From Altererythrobacter sp. (GTDB lineage: Bacteria; Pseudomonadota; Alphaproteobacteria; Sphingomonadales; Sphingomonadaceae): 64,000 nt of DNA. The translations under genes and the position numbers were made by a program. The stretch spans positions 1 to 64,000 of the forward strand of contig JAPSJS010000002.1 in NCBI GenBank assembly GCA_031178065.1, in the 5' to 3' direction. Shown one piece after another: positions 16,976 through 25,309 of this stretch (the first letter of the stretch is position 1; each line of letters opens with the position of its first letter). The notes under the pieces are model-generated. The model saw nothing but the letters and a program-made list of their open reading frames with translations, was not told the origin of the DNA and ran no database searches.

Positions 16976-19345
16976 TTACTCTTCGCCTCTGTCCACGCCC
17001 TCGCTGGCGTCGGCTTCCGGCGTCGGGGCGTCCTTCGTCACCGGCGCTTTCTTCGCCTTCCGCTTCGGCTTGGCCTTGGGCGCTGCAGGCGTGAGTTCGA
17101 AGGCGGGCTTGCCGTCCTTCACGCTCACGTGGACCTCGCCGCCGTCCGCAAGCTTGCCGAACAGCAGTTCCTCCGCCAGCGGTTGCTTGATCTTCTCCTG
17201 GATCAGGCGGCCCATCGGCCGTGCGCCGTAGAGCTTGTCGTAGCCCTCCTCGGCCAGCCAGCCACGCGCATCCTTGTCGAACTGGATGTGCACGTTTTGC
17301 TCGGCGAGCTGGAGCTCGAGCTGGAGGATGAACTTGTCGACCACCCGCGCGACGGTCGCCTTGCCGAGATAGGCGAAGGGGACGATCGCATCGAGCCGGT
17401 TGCGGAACTCGGGCGTGAACATGCGCTTCACCGCCTCTTCTCCCGCGTCTTCCTTGCTGACGTTGCCGAAGCCGATGCCCTGGCTTGCCATGTCCGCCGC
17501 ACCGGCATTGGTCGTCATGATCAGCACGACGTTGCGGAAGTCGACCGTCTTGCCATGGTGATCGGTCAGGCGGCCGTTGTCCATCACCTGCAGCAGGATG
17601 TTGAACAAGTCGGGATGCGCCTTCTCGATCTCGTCGAGCAGCAGCACGCAGTGCGGATTCTGGTCGACCGCATCGGTCAGCAGGCCGCCCTGATCGTAGC
17701 CGACATAACCCGGGGGCGCGCCGATCAGGCGGCTGACCGAGTGGCGCTCCATGTATTCGGACATGTCGAAGCGCTTGAGTTCGATCCCCATGATGCTGGC
17801 GAGTTGGCGCGCGACCTCGGTCTTGCCGACGCCGGTCGGCCCGGTGAACAGGAAGCTGCCGATCGGCTTGTCCGGATCGCGCAAGCCAGCGCGGCTGAGC
17901 TTCATCGCGGTCGAAAGGCGCTTGATCGCCCCGTCCTGTCCGAAGACGACGTGCTTGAGGTCCCGCTCGAGGTTCTCGAGTGCCTTCTTGTCGTCGCTCG
18001 AGACCGTCTTGGGCGGGATCCGCGCCATCGTCGCGATCACCGCCTCGATCTCACGCGCGGTGATCTTCTTCTTACGGCGGCTCGGCGGCACAAGCATCTG
18101 CATCGCGCCGACCTCATCGATCACGTCGATCGCCTTGTCGGGCAATTTCCGGTCGTTGATGTAGCGCGCCGAGAGCTCGACGGCGGTCTTGAGCGCATCG
18201 GGCGTGTACTTGACGTTGTGATGGTCCTCGAACGCGGTCCTGAGGCCGCGCAGGATCTTCACCGTATCCTCGATCGTCGGTTCGTTGACGTCGATCTTCT
18301 GGAACCTGCGCAGCAGCGCGCGATCCTTCTCGAAGTGGTTGCGGAATTCCTTATAGGTGGTCGAGCCGATGCAGCGGATCGCACCGCTCGACAGCGCCGG
18401 CTTGAGCAGGTTGGAGGCGTCCATCGCTCCGCCGCTGGTCGCGCCGGCACCGATCACGGTGTGAATCTCGTCGATGAACAGAACCGCGTCGGGCATGCCT
18501 TCGAGCTCGTTGACGACCTGCTTCAGCCGCTCCTCGAAGTCGCCGCGATAGCGTGTGCCGGCCAGCAGCGCGCCCATGTCGAGCGAATAGATCACCGCGT
18601 CCTTGAGCACTTCGGGCACTTCGCCCTCGACGATCTTGCGCGCGAGGCCTTCGGCGATCGCCGTCTTCCCGACGCCTGGATCGCCCACGTAGAGCGGGTT
18701 GTTCTTGCTCCGGCGGCAAAGGATCTGGATCGTCCGGTCGACTTCGGGCCCGCGGCCGATCAGCGGGTCGATCTTGCCGGCCTCGGCCCGGGCGTTGAGG
18801 TTGACGGTGAACTGGTCGAGCGCCGTCTCCTTCTTGTTGTCGGCCTTCTCTTCCGCCTTGCCGGCCTCGTCGGCGCCTTGCGGCGCGCGGCTTTCGAGCT
18901 GCTTGCCGCCCTTGCCGATGCCGTGGCTGATGAAGCTGACCGCATCCAGCCGGCTCATGTCCTGCTGCTGCAGGAAGTAGACCGCGTAGCTGTCGCGCTC
19001 GGAAAACAGCGCGACGAGCACGTTGGCGCCGGTCACCGTATCCTTGCCGCTCGACTGCACGTGGAGGATTGCGCGCTGGATCACGCGCTGGAAACCGGCG
19101 GTCGGCTGCGGATCGCCGTCATCCTCGGTCTTGAGTGACTGATATTCCTGATCGAGATACTGGCGCACGGCTTCGCCGAGCTCGTCGAGATCGACGCCGC
19201 ACGCGTTCATCACCTGCGCCGCGTCCTCGTCCTCGACCAGCGCGAGCAGCAAGTGTTCGAGCGTGGCATATTCGTGCCGCCGCTCGCTCGCGCTGGCGAG
19301 CGCGGCGTGGAGGGTCTTCTCGAGGGTCTGGGCGAAGCTGGGCAT
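16976..19345 (-). CDS. clpA: ATP-dependent Clp protease ATPase subunit ClpA
   Basis: A 789-residue double-AAA+ unfoldase that feeds proteins to ClpP. Order: Clp N-domain repeats (residues 1-145), linker, AAA1 with GDPGVGKTAIAEG, AAA2 with GPTGVGKTEVARQ and LLLDEIEKAHPD, then the D2 small domain. A GIGFG element (about residue 625) fits the ClpP-docking loop. The C-terminus has an extra Lys/Ala and acidic tail. No clpS gene sits beside it here; ClpS is normally the adaptor. The gene stands alone with 135 bp on its downstream side. Confidence 0.95.
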   Translation of the reverse strand: MPSFAQTLEKTLHAALASASERRHEYATLEHLLLALVEDEDAAQVMNACGVDLDELGEAVRQYLDQEYQSLKTEDDGDPQPTAGFQRVIQRAILHVQSSGKDTVTGANVLVALFSERDSYAVYFLQQQDMSRLDAVSFISHGIGKGGKQLESRAPQGADEAGKAEEKADNKKETALDQFTVNLNARAEAGKIDPLIGRGPEVDRTIQILCRRSKNNPLYVGDPGVGKTAIAEGLARKIVEGEVPEVLKDAVIYSLDMGALLAGTRYRGDFEERLKQVVNELEGMPDAVLFIDEIHTVIGAGATSGGAMDASNLLKPALSSGAIRCIGSTTYKEFRNHFEKDRALLRRFQKIDVNEPTIEDTVKILRGLRTAFEDHHNVKYTPDALKTAVELSARYINDRKLPDKAIDVIDEVGAMQMLVPPSRRKKKITAREIEAVIATMARIPPKTVSSDDKKALENLERDLKHVVFGQDGAIKRLSTAMKLSRAGLRDPDKPIGSFLFTGPTGVGKTEVARQLASIMGIELKRFDMSEYMERHSVSRLIGAPPGYVGYDQGGLLTDAVDQNPHCVLLLDEIEKAHPDLFNILLQVMDNGRLTDHHGKTVDFRNVVLIMTTNAGAADMASQGIGFGNVSKEDAGEEAVKRMFTPEFRNRLDAIVPFAYLGKATVARVVDKFILQLELQLAEQNVHIQFDKDARGWLAEEGYDKLYGARPMGRLIQEKIKQPLAEELLFGKLADGGEVHVSVKDGKPAFELTPAAPKAKPKRKAKKAPVTKDAPTPEADASEGVDRGEE

Positions 19346-19455
19346 CTAGCGGACTTTCGTGGCGAAAAGCGGGGTTTCCCTACTGTGGGAATGTAACCGG
19401 GCGTTGTTAACCAGGCCTATATGGGAGCGGCACCGCGGATTGAGAACCGGGCGGT

Positions 19456-19659
19456 TCACGAGCCCGGCTTTTGGAACAGCGCGTCGGCCGCATTGCGATG
19501 GGCCGCGGCGCTCAGCCGGTGCTTTTCGACTCGCGCGATCTCGGCTTCGAGCAGGGCGATTCGCTCGGCCAGCTCGTCCTGTGAGTAGGGCGAAAGGTCT
19601 TCGGCGGCGAGCTTGCTCGCAGCGTCACCCCGAGGGCGCGGACGATCGTCCTCATCCAT
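19456..19659 (-). CDS. DUF1192 small protein
   Basis: A 67-residue protein with the DUF1192 core AAEDLSPYSQDELAERI followed by a predicted coiled coil (LLEAEIARVEKHRL) and a short tail. The family is confined largely to alphaproteobacteria; function unknown. ATG at 19659 is used; a TTG three codons upstream keeps the frame. Divergent from the quinone oxidoreductase gene. Confidence 0.8.
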   Translation of the reverse strand: MDEDDRPRPRGDAASKLAAEDLSPYSQDELAERIALLEAEIARVEKHRLSAAAHRNAADALFQKPGS

Positions 19660-19751
19660 CGGCTGCAATGTCGCAAGGCGGCGCGCTTGCTGTCAATGGG
19701 GCAGCGCGTTAGGTGCGCATGCGTGACGGCACGGCCACAGGGGGAAGGCGA

Positions 19752-20762
19752 ATGACGGCGCACCTGCCACGCGAGATGACCGCGATCGGATACGACGCGC
19801 CGGGGAAGCCGGACGTGCTTCGGCCGGAGACGGTCCCGGTTCCGCAGCCGGGGGAGGGCGAGGTGCTGATTCGCGTCGCTTATGCCGGAGTAAACCGGCC
19901 CGACGTGATCCAGCGCCAGGGCAACTATCCGCCGCCGCCCGGCGCTTCGCCGATACCCGGGCTCGAGATTTCCGGCACGATCGCCGCGGTCGGGCCGGGC
20001 GTGCCCGAGGACTACGTGGGCGAGAAGGTTTGCGCACTCGTTTCCGGCGGGGGCTACGCCGAATATTGCCTCGCCCATATCGGCCATTGCCTGCCCGTGC
20101 CCCACAGCATGCCGCTGGCCGAAGCTGCAGCGATTCCGGAGACGCTGTTCACCGTCTGGCATAACGTGTTCGAGCGCGGCTGGGCGCGCGAGGGCGAGAC
20201 GCTGCTCGTCCACGGCGGCACCAGCGGAATCGGCACGATGGCAACGATGCTCGGCAAGGCTTTCGGACTGACCGTGATCGTCACCTGCGGCGACGAGGCG
20301 AAGTGCGCCGCCGCCCGCGAGCTCGGCGCGGATCTCGCGATCAACTACCACGCGCAGGACTTCGTCGAGGAGGTGAAGGCCTTCACCGGCGGCAAAGGCG
20401 TCGAACTGGTGCTCGACATGGTCTCGGGCGACTACGTGCCGCGCAACCTCAAATGCCTCGCGGAAGACGGGCGGCACGTGACGATCGCGGTGCTCGGCGG
20501 GCCCAAGGCGGAGCTCAACATGGCCGTGGTCATGAGCCGCCGCCTCACGCTCACCGGCTCGACCCTGCGCCCCCGCTCCGACGTGTTCAAGACGCTTCTC
20601 GCGGGCGAAATCGAGAAGAACGCCTGGCCCCTCTTCGAAGAGGGCAAGCTGCGCCCGGTGATGGACCGGACCTTTGCCCTCGACGAAGCCGCGGCCGCCC
20701 ACGCGCGGATGGAAGCGGGCGACCACATCGGCAAGATCGTGCTTGAGGTCGCTGGCAGCTGA
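19752..20762 (+). CDS. NAD(P)H-quinone oxidoreductase (medium-chain, PIG3/QOR type)
   Basis: A 336-residue zinc-free medium-chain dehydrogenase, expected to reduce quinones with NADPH. GroES-like N-terminal domain (VNRPDVIQRQGNYPPPPGAS), then a Rossmann domain with HGGTSGIGTMA (about residue 147) and TCGDEAKCAAARELGAD. The cysteine/histidine structural zinc lobe is absent, as in this subfamily. Start ATG 19752 behind GGGGAAGG; an in-frame upstream start has no ribosome site. Confidence 0.9.
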   Translation: MTAHLPREMTAIGYDAPGKPDVLRPETVPVPQPGEGEVLIRVAYAGVNRPDVIQRQGNYPPPPGASPIPGLEISGTIAAVGPGVPEDYVGEKVCALVSGGGYAEYCLAHIGHCLPVPHSMPLAEAAAIPETLFTVWHNVFERGWAREGETLLVHGGTSGIGTMATMLGKAFGLTVIVTCGDEAKCAAARELGADLAINYHAQDFVEEVKAFTGGKGVELVLDMVSGDYVPRNLKCLAEDGRHVTIAVLGGPKAELNMAVVMSRRLTLTGSTLRPRSDVFKTLLAGEIEKNAWPLFEEGKLRPVMDRTFALDEAAAAHARMEAGDHIGKIVLEVAGS

Positions 20763-20785
20763 TCTCTCGAAACCTTGCGTTCTAT

Positions 20786-20811
20786 CGGCATCGATGCCGC
20801 GGCAATGCCGC
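20786..20811. repeat. Perfect 14-bp palindrome with a second overlapping dyad
   Basis: CGGCATCGATGCCG (20786-20799) is a perfect palindrome; GCGGCA / TGCCGC (20799-20811) forms an overlapping hairpin. They lie between the convergent oxidoreductase and sigma-factor genes, and have no T-run. A terminator or protein-binding role is possible. Confidence 0.4.
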
Positions 20812-20828
20812 GCGGATAGTACATCTCC

Positions 20829-21236
20829 TCAGCTTGGCACGCCGGCCTTGCGGCACCGAGCGCGCGCGCGCATCATGTGATATTCGACCGCTTTGTTGCC
20901 GATGCCGAGCTGCTCTGCGATCTCTTTGTAGGTCAGACATCGCAGGCGGCTCATTAGGAAGATGCGCCGAGTTCTGCGGGGCATGGCGCGCAGAACCCGG
21001 CGATAGCTACGCTGCAAATCCATGGCTTCGAGCCGCAAGGTTTGCTCGGGCGCCACGGGAGACTCGAATTCCTCGTCGAACGGAAAGATGACTGCTCGCT
21101 CGCGCATCTTTCCCCGTGCGCGTTCGGCTAGCAGGTTATGGGTGGTGCGGCTCAGGTATGCGGGGAGCGATCCTTCTGCTCCCGATTGTCCTGCCCGTTG
21201 CGCTACAAGTCGACGCATTTCACGATCAAAAAGCAC
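20829..21236 (-). CDS. Sigma-70-like factor lacking most of region 2 (probably truncated)
   Basis: The C-terminal half is a clear sigma region 4: RRVLRAMPRRTRRIF, then LTYKEIAEQLGIGNKAVEYHM helix-turn-helix. Before it, AYLSRTTHNLLAERARGK resembles region 2.4 of small FecI-like sigma factors. The core-binding region 2.1-2.2, usually with DAEDxVQE, is missing: LVAQRAG runs directly into the segment before AYLSR. Start is uncertain (GTG 21236 or ATG 21218; neither has a good ribosome site). Adjacent sequence contains an exact sequencing-adapter match, so the 5' part may be misassembled. Could also be a pseudogene. Confidence 0.6.
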   Translation of the reverse strand: MLFDREMRRLVAQRAGQSGAEGSLPAYLSRTTHNLLAERARGKMRERAVIFPFDEEFESPVAPEQTLRLEAMDLQRSYRRVLRAMPRRTRRIFLMSRLRCLTYKEIAEQLGIGNKAVEYHMMRARARCRKAGVPS

Positions 21237-21285
21237 ACCCGATTTGATGCCCGACGGCCACTCAACTCGTTGCGGGGCCGAGCTC

Positions 21286-21298
21286 AGATCGGAAGAGC
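21286..21298. other. Exact 13-nt match to common Illumina adapter
   Basis: AGATCGGAAGAGC occurs here, the 13 bases shared by the standard Illumina read-1 and read-2 adapters. Its flanks do not continue either adapter. It lies just upstream of the sigma-factor remnant, where the reading frame stops resembling any sigma factor. An exact 13-mer is unlikely by chance (about 0.002 expected per window on both strands) but not impossible. Confidence 0.45.
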
Positions 21299-21302
21299 CC
21301 AA

Positions 21303-21627
21303 GAAACCTATCTGATGAATGGGTGCGCGCGCGTTCGGGCATCTTCGACACGGACGCGTATCCCCCAGCGTTTGCTAGAGCTACAATGATCCCGGTCCCG
21401 TTACGTCTGCCAGCACCGCCACAAGCTGGCGAACTTAAGCCAGCACGATCAAATATGTCATAATGTCGTGATGTGAGCGACTGTGTGCTCGGCGATCGTG
21501 ACGGTCATTATGAGCGGCGAGTTGCGAGTTCATTAAGTCCCGGGTTTGGCGCGCCGATTCGGTGTTTTAACGGGATCAGCGTCCCTATCGGGCAGCTTGG
21601 CATCTGCGCTGCACTTCGAACGCCACT
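21303..21627. other. Less GC-rich intergenic stretch, no gene seen
   Basis: 325 bases between the sigma-factor remnant and the pectate-lyase-fold gene, richer in A and T than the flanks. No frame on either strand has a plausible start with family resemblance, and no terminator or RNA gene is evident. Confidence 0.5.
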
Positions 21628-22797
21628 TCACATGCGCCCGAATTCCCTTCTAGCGCCTGATACTTCAGCAGGAGTCTTGTTTAAGTAGTTCTCGCGAACA
21701 ACTCCAGTAGTGATCCCAACGGTATCAGTGATGCGCACCGCTGAAGACGTGTATCCTATGAAGCTATTTCCCTCGATCGTGAAGTTCTTCCCAACATCTA
21801 AAAGAATTGAGGAAGGGGTTGCGAGATCTCCGCCTGGGGCGAAGAAGACGCTGTCACGGATTGAGTTCCCGTAACCTGCGGTCGGGCCTTCGAACGACAC
21901 ATCGTAGGCCCTATTATGTTCGAAGTAGCCACCGTCAATATTGATCCCTCGCGGAGTATTGGTGGCCGTAATGCCCCGGACATTGCCCTCCACGGTATGA
22001 CCCAGCATTGTCAGCCCTGCGACACCCTTTATCCGCCATCCATCAATGCAGGCCTGGACTTCGCCACCAGTGACAGTGAGGGCATTCATTGACGTATTGC
22101 GGCTCTCTCGGTCCAACTCGATCTGGACCCCGACCTTAGAGCGTGTCACGACGATATTATCCATCGTGCCAATCCAGGCGCCTTCGATGTAGATACCCGC
22201 ACCGGCGACACTCACAATATGAAGATCACGGAGAGCCCATCGGGAGAGGCCCACAGAAGTGGCGCCGTCGAGCGAAAGCGCCGCCCCGGCGCTTCCTTGT
22301 CTTTGTATCTTCAGAGCCTCGATCGTCAGTCGCTTTTCGGTGCCCTCCGTGCCCCCCGTGAGGATCAGCCCGGAACTGATGAAGCTTAGGACGCTCCCAA
22401 GTCCTGCGCCCCTCCAGCTAATGCTGCGAGTAGCTGGATAGCTGAGGTCTTGCGTGATGCGATATGTTCCGGGTGGAACGAAAATCGTTGACCCATCCGA
22501 GGCACTTGCAAGCGCCCTTTTGAATGCAGCTGTATCGTCCGTCTCACCATCGCCCTTCGCTCCGAAGCTTTGGACATTGACATAGCCATGAAACAACGAC
22601 TCATTCGGACCACGCGAAGCGCTCCACTGTGCTGCGGAAAGGGCCGTCGAAGAGCCGACTTCTAGATCCGCAGTCAGTACCTCGTGGGAGGCCGCAGGCA
22701 CAGTCAATATCAAGAACGATGCCGACAGCAGTCGGATGATCGCACTGGCCGTTCGTCTAGGGCGTCGATCTTTCACCAATGGCGGCCAAGGTGGCAT
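21628..22797 (-). CDS. Secreted pectate-lyase-superfamily beta-helix protein
   Basis: A 389-residue protein with a signal peptide (RRTASAIIRLLSASFLILTV, cut near residue 33), then the family opening VNVQSFGAKGDGETDDTAAF and FVPPGTYRITQDL, followed by a parallel beta-helix of about 250 residues. This PF12708 fold is shared by polysaccharide lyases, hydrolases and phage tailspikes, so the substrate is open; no catalytic set can be assigned. ATG 22797 follows AAGGAATTC. It sits in a less GC-rich pocket beside a broken sigma factor, which suggests acquisition. It may act on the cell's own polysaccharide. Confidence 0.75.
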   Translation of the reverse strand: MPPWPPLVKDRRPRRTASAIIRLLSASFLILTVPAASHEVLTADLEVGSSTALSAAQWSASRGPNESLFHGYVNVQSFGAKGDGETDDTAAFKRALASASDGSTIFVPPGTYRITQDLSYPATRSISWRGAGLGSVLSFISSGLILTGGTEGTEKRLTIEALKIQRQGSAGAALSLDGATSVGLSRWALRDLHIVSVAGAGIYIEGAWIGTMDNIVVTRSKVGVQIELDRESRNTSMNALTVTGGEVQACIDGWRIKGVAGLTMLGHTVEGNVRGITATNTPRGINIDGGYFEHNRAYDVSFEGPTAGYGNSIRDSVFFAPGGDLATPSSILLDVGKNFTIEGNSFIGYTSSAVRITDTVGITTGVVRENYLNKTPAEVSGARREFGRM

Positions 22798-23221
22798 GCT
22801 GAATTCCTTGTATTGATGCACTGGGCGCCTGATCCTTGTTCCACATCGGTACTGTTGGGGGCGGTAGGCTGAACCGCACCTTAGGATTGCAATCTTCTTT
22901 GGTGCAATGATTACGGTTCGGGCGCTGCAAGCCCGCCCCCGGACGATCTCTGGGACATTAGAACTTGCGGGGCCGACCGTGCGGACGGGGAGAATGCCAA
23001 GCGAGGTGCCGGGTACGTAGTCGCCTAGAACCGGCTTGTTTACTATAGTCTTTGATAGGTGTTCCATGTGGCGAGAGAGATTTAGCCGTGCTCAGAGAGT
23101 ACGGCCGTTATGTCTCCGCGCTGTCACGCTTTCGCCGAACGGTCACCGAACCGTGAATCGCCTGTAACAATTGCCTGTCATGTGCCTGACGTGAAATGCA
23201 TTCGCTAGCGGAGTGCGGGCG
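22798..23221. other. 424-bp divergent intergenic region
   Basis: Separates the pectate-lyase-fold gene from the LpxH-like gene, so it should contain two promoters. The lyase frame stays open to 23067 on the minus strand, but that part does not look like protein and precedes the signal peptide. No RNA gene or clear promoter hexamers were found. Confidence 0.45.
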
Positions 23222-24121
23222 ATGGGCGAAGAACGGATCAAAGGGCTTCCAGGCGGACTGGCCGAACTGGCGACGGTGGCGAGTCTGCCGCCCGTGAGGA
23301 GCGCGATTCCCGAACCGGTCGACGGCAAGCGGCGCAAGTTCCGCACGATCTGGATCAGCGACATCCATCTCGGGACCAAGGGCTGCAACGCCGCGATGTT
23401 GATCGACTTTCTCGACAGCACCGACAGCGAGACGATGTACCTCGTCGGCGACATCATCGATGGCTGGCGGCTGAAGAAGAAGGTTTACTGGCCGGCGGAG
23501 CACAACGACGTCGTCTGGCGCATCCTCAAGCGCGCCAAGCGCGGAACGCGGATCGTCTACATACCGGGCAACCACGACGAGATGCTGCGCCCGTTCTCGG
23601 GCATGAACTTCGGCGGGGTCGAGATACACCGCGCAGCCTTCCACGAGACGGCCGACGGGCGCCGGCTGATTGTGCTCCACGGCGACGAGTTCGACGCCAT
23701 CATGCTCGCGCACCGCTGGCTCGCGGTGGTCGGGGACGTGCTCTATCACTTGCTCATGGGCCTGAACCGCTGGGTCAATCTCGTGCGCAAGGCGTTCGGG
23801 CTACCCTACTGGTCGCTGTCGAAGGTCGCCAAGCACAAGGTCAAGAACGCGGTCGAGTTCATCGGCCGCTACGAGGAGATCGTTGCCCGCGCCGCCGCCG
23901 AGCGGGGCGTCGACGGGGTCGTGTGCGGCCACATCCACACGGCGGAGATCCGCAATTTCGAGGGGATCGAGTACTACAACGACGGCGACTGGGTCGAAGG
24001 CTGCACCGCGCTGGTCGAACACTTCGACGGGCGCATGGAGCTCCTCCACTGGCCCGAGGAGATGGCGCGCCGCGCGCGGTATGACGTCGTGGCCTCGGCC
24101 GCACGCAAGGCGGCGGCATGA
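23222..24121 (+). CDS. Metallophosphoesterase, UDP-2,3-diacylglucosamine diphosphatase-like
   Basis: A 299-residue calcineurin-fold enzyme. The metal-site motifs are in order: SDIHLGTKG (about 48), GDIIDGW (about 79), GNHDE (about 119), HGDEFD (about 152) and CGHIHTAE (about 235). The family includes LpxH, which makes lipid X in lipid A synthesis, but this longer alphaproteobacterial form may act on another membrane-lipid or nucleotide substrate. ATG 23222 lies eight bases after GGAG. Its last bases overlap the next glycosyltransferase (ATGA), so the two likely work in one lipid pathway. Confidence 0.85.
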   Translation: MGEERIKGLPGGLAELATVASLPPVRSAIPEPVDGKRRKFRTIWISDIHLGTKGCNAAMLIDFLDSTDSETMYLVGDIIDGWRLKKKVYWPAEHNDVVWRILKRAKRGTRIVYIPGNHDEMLRPFSGMNFGGVEIHRAAFHETADGRRLIVLHGDEFDAIMLAHRWLAVVGDVLYHLLMGLNRWVNLVRKAFGLPYWSLSKVAKHKVKNAVEFIGRYEEIVARAAAERGVDGVVCGHIHTAEIRNFEGIEYYNDGDWVEGCTALVEHFDGRMELLHWPEEMARRARYDVVASAARKAAA

Positions 24122-25194
24122 GCCGGATGGAGGCAGTCGTGGCCGAAGCGGACACCGTGCGGCCCTATCCGCACCGGATCGCCATCGTCACCGATGCGTG
24201 GGCGCCGCAGATGAACGGCGTGGTCCGCACCCTGGCGGCGACCTGCGATATCCTCCGCTCGCGCGGGCACGAGGTGGAGGTGATCTCGCCCGAGGGCTAC
24301 CGCTCGCTGCCTTGCCCGACTTATCCCGACATTCGCCTGGCCATGCCGCTGCCCGGCGCGGTCGGGCGGCGGCTCACGGCATTGGCACCCGATGCGATCC
24401 ATGTCTCGACCGAAGGGCCGCTTGGCCTGGCGGCACGACGGTTCTGCACTGTGCGCGGCATTCCCTTCACCACGGCCTATCACACGCAATTTCCCGAATA
24501 CGTCGCGCGGCGCACCGGCCTCTCGCCGGCGTTGTTCTGGCGCTACATTCGCTGGTTCCATGCGCCCTCACGCCAGGTGCTGGTCGCAACCGAGAGCATT
24601 CGCGAGGAGCTGCGGGGGCAGGGACTGCGCCGCCTCCATCCCTGGAGCCGCGGAGTCGATCTGACCTGCTTCAATCGAGACGCCCCGCCGCCGCCAGAGT
24701 TCGAAGGTCTCCCGCGTCCGATCCAGCTCTACGTCGGCCGCGTCGCTGTGGAGAAGAATCTCGAGGCGTTCCTCACCGGCAGCTATCCGGGGAGCAAGGT
24801 GATCGTCGGCGACGGTCCGGCCTTCGCCGAACTCAGCGCTAAGTTCCCCGACGCCCATTTCCTCGGGCGCCGAAGCGGCCGCGCATTGGCCGGGTGCTAT
24901 GCCCATGCCGACGTGTTCGTCTTCCCGAGCCGGACCGATACCTTCGGCCTGGTCATGATCGAAGCGCTCGCTTGCGGAACGCCGGTCGCGGCGTTCCCGG
25001 TGCCGGGGCCGCGCGATATCGTCACCCACCGGGTCGGTGCGCTGTCCGAAGATCTCGATCGCGCGATTGCGGGCGCCCTGTTCAGCGACCGTGCCGATTG
25101 CGCGGAAATGGGCAGGCGCTATTCGTGGGATGCGGCGACCGATCAGTTTCTCGCGGGCCTCGCCGCGCTCGATGCGGAGCCGCTCGCCGCCTGA
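24118..25194 (+). CDS. Family 4 glycosyltransferase (lipid-glycosylation type)
   Basis: A 358-residue GT-B enzyme. The N-terminal lobe starts at ITDAWAPQMNGVVRT-like sequence (about residues 25-37), with TAYHTQFPEY; the C-terminal donor lobe has YVGRVAVEKNLEAF, VGDGPA and the EX7E-type motif FPSRTDTFGLVMIEALACG. The sequence resembles bacterial glycolipid transferases (SqdX/mannosyltransferase group). Coupled by an ATGA overlap to the LpxH-like gene, hence a membrane glycolipid acceptor is inferred. Confidence 0.88.
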   Translation: MSRMEAVVAEADTVRPYPHRIAIVTDAWAPQMNGVVRTLAATCDILRSRGHEVEVISPEGYRSLPCPTYPDIRLAMPLPGAVGRRLTALAPDAIHVSTEGPLGLAARRFCTVRGIPFTTAYHTQFPEYVARRTGLSPALFWRYIRWFHAPSRQVLVATESIREELRGQGLRRLHPWSRGVDLTCFNRDAPPPPEFEGLPRPIQLYVGRVAVEKNLEAFLTGSYPGSKVIVGDGPAFAELSAKFPDAHFLGRRSGRALAGCYAHADVFVFPSRTDTFGLVMIEALACGTPVAAFPVPGPRDIVTHRVGALSEDLDRAIAGALFSDRADCAEMGRRYSWDAATDQFLAGLAALDAEPLAA

Positions 25195-25205
25195 GCTTCC
25201 GGAGG

Positions 25206-25231
25206 GCGAGGGCTGAAAAGCTTGCCCTCGC
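25206..25231 (+). other. Stem-loop after the glycosyltransferase
   Basis: A perfect 8-bp stem GCGAGGGC (25206-25213) with GCCCTCGC (25224-25231) around a 10-base loop, no T-run. It is the first of two hairpins between the glycosyltransferase and trcR. Confidence 0.4.
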
Positions 25232-25261
25232 ATGACGCATCGCCTAAATCGCCTGTGCAAC

Positions 25262-25294
25262 GGCCGCTCCGCGAGGGGCGGCCCTTATATTTTC
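25262..25294 (+). terminator. Terminator or leader hairpin upstream of trcR
   Basis: GGCCGCTCC (25262-25270) pairs over nine positions (one G-T) with GGGGCGGCC-type sequence (25275-25283), loop GCGA, followed by CTTATATTTT. It can end the lpxH-like / glycosyltransferase transcript or fold in the trcR leader, 26 bases before the trcR start. Confidence 0.5.
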
Positions 25295-25309
25295 AGGACA
25301 GTTTCGATC

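Noticed and set aside
16142-19138. Nearly 1000-codon plus-strand frame opposite clpA
   Set aside because: Arg/Asp/His-rich shadow of ClpA codons, no domain resemblance and no ribosome site.
22798-23067. N-terminal extension of the pectate-lyase-fold gene
   Set aside because: It would place 90 unlike residues before a typical signal peptide; ATG 22797 has a good ribosome site.
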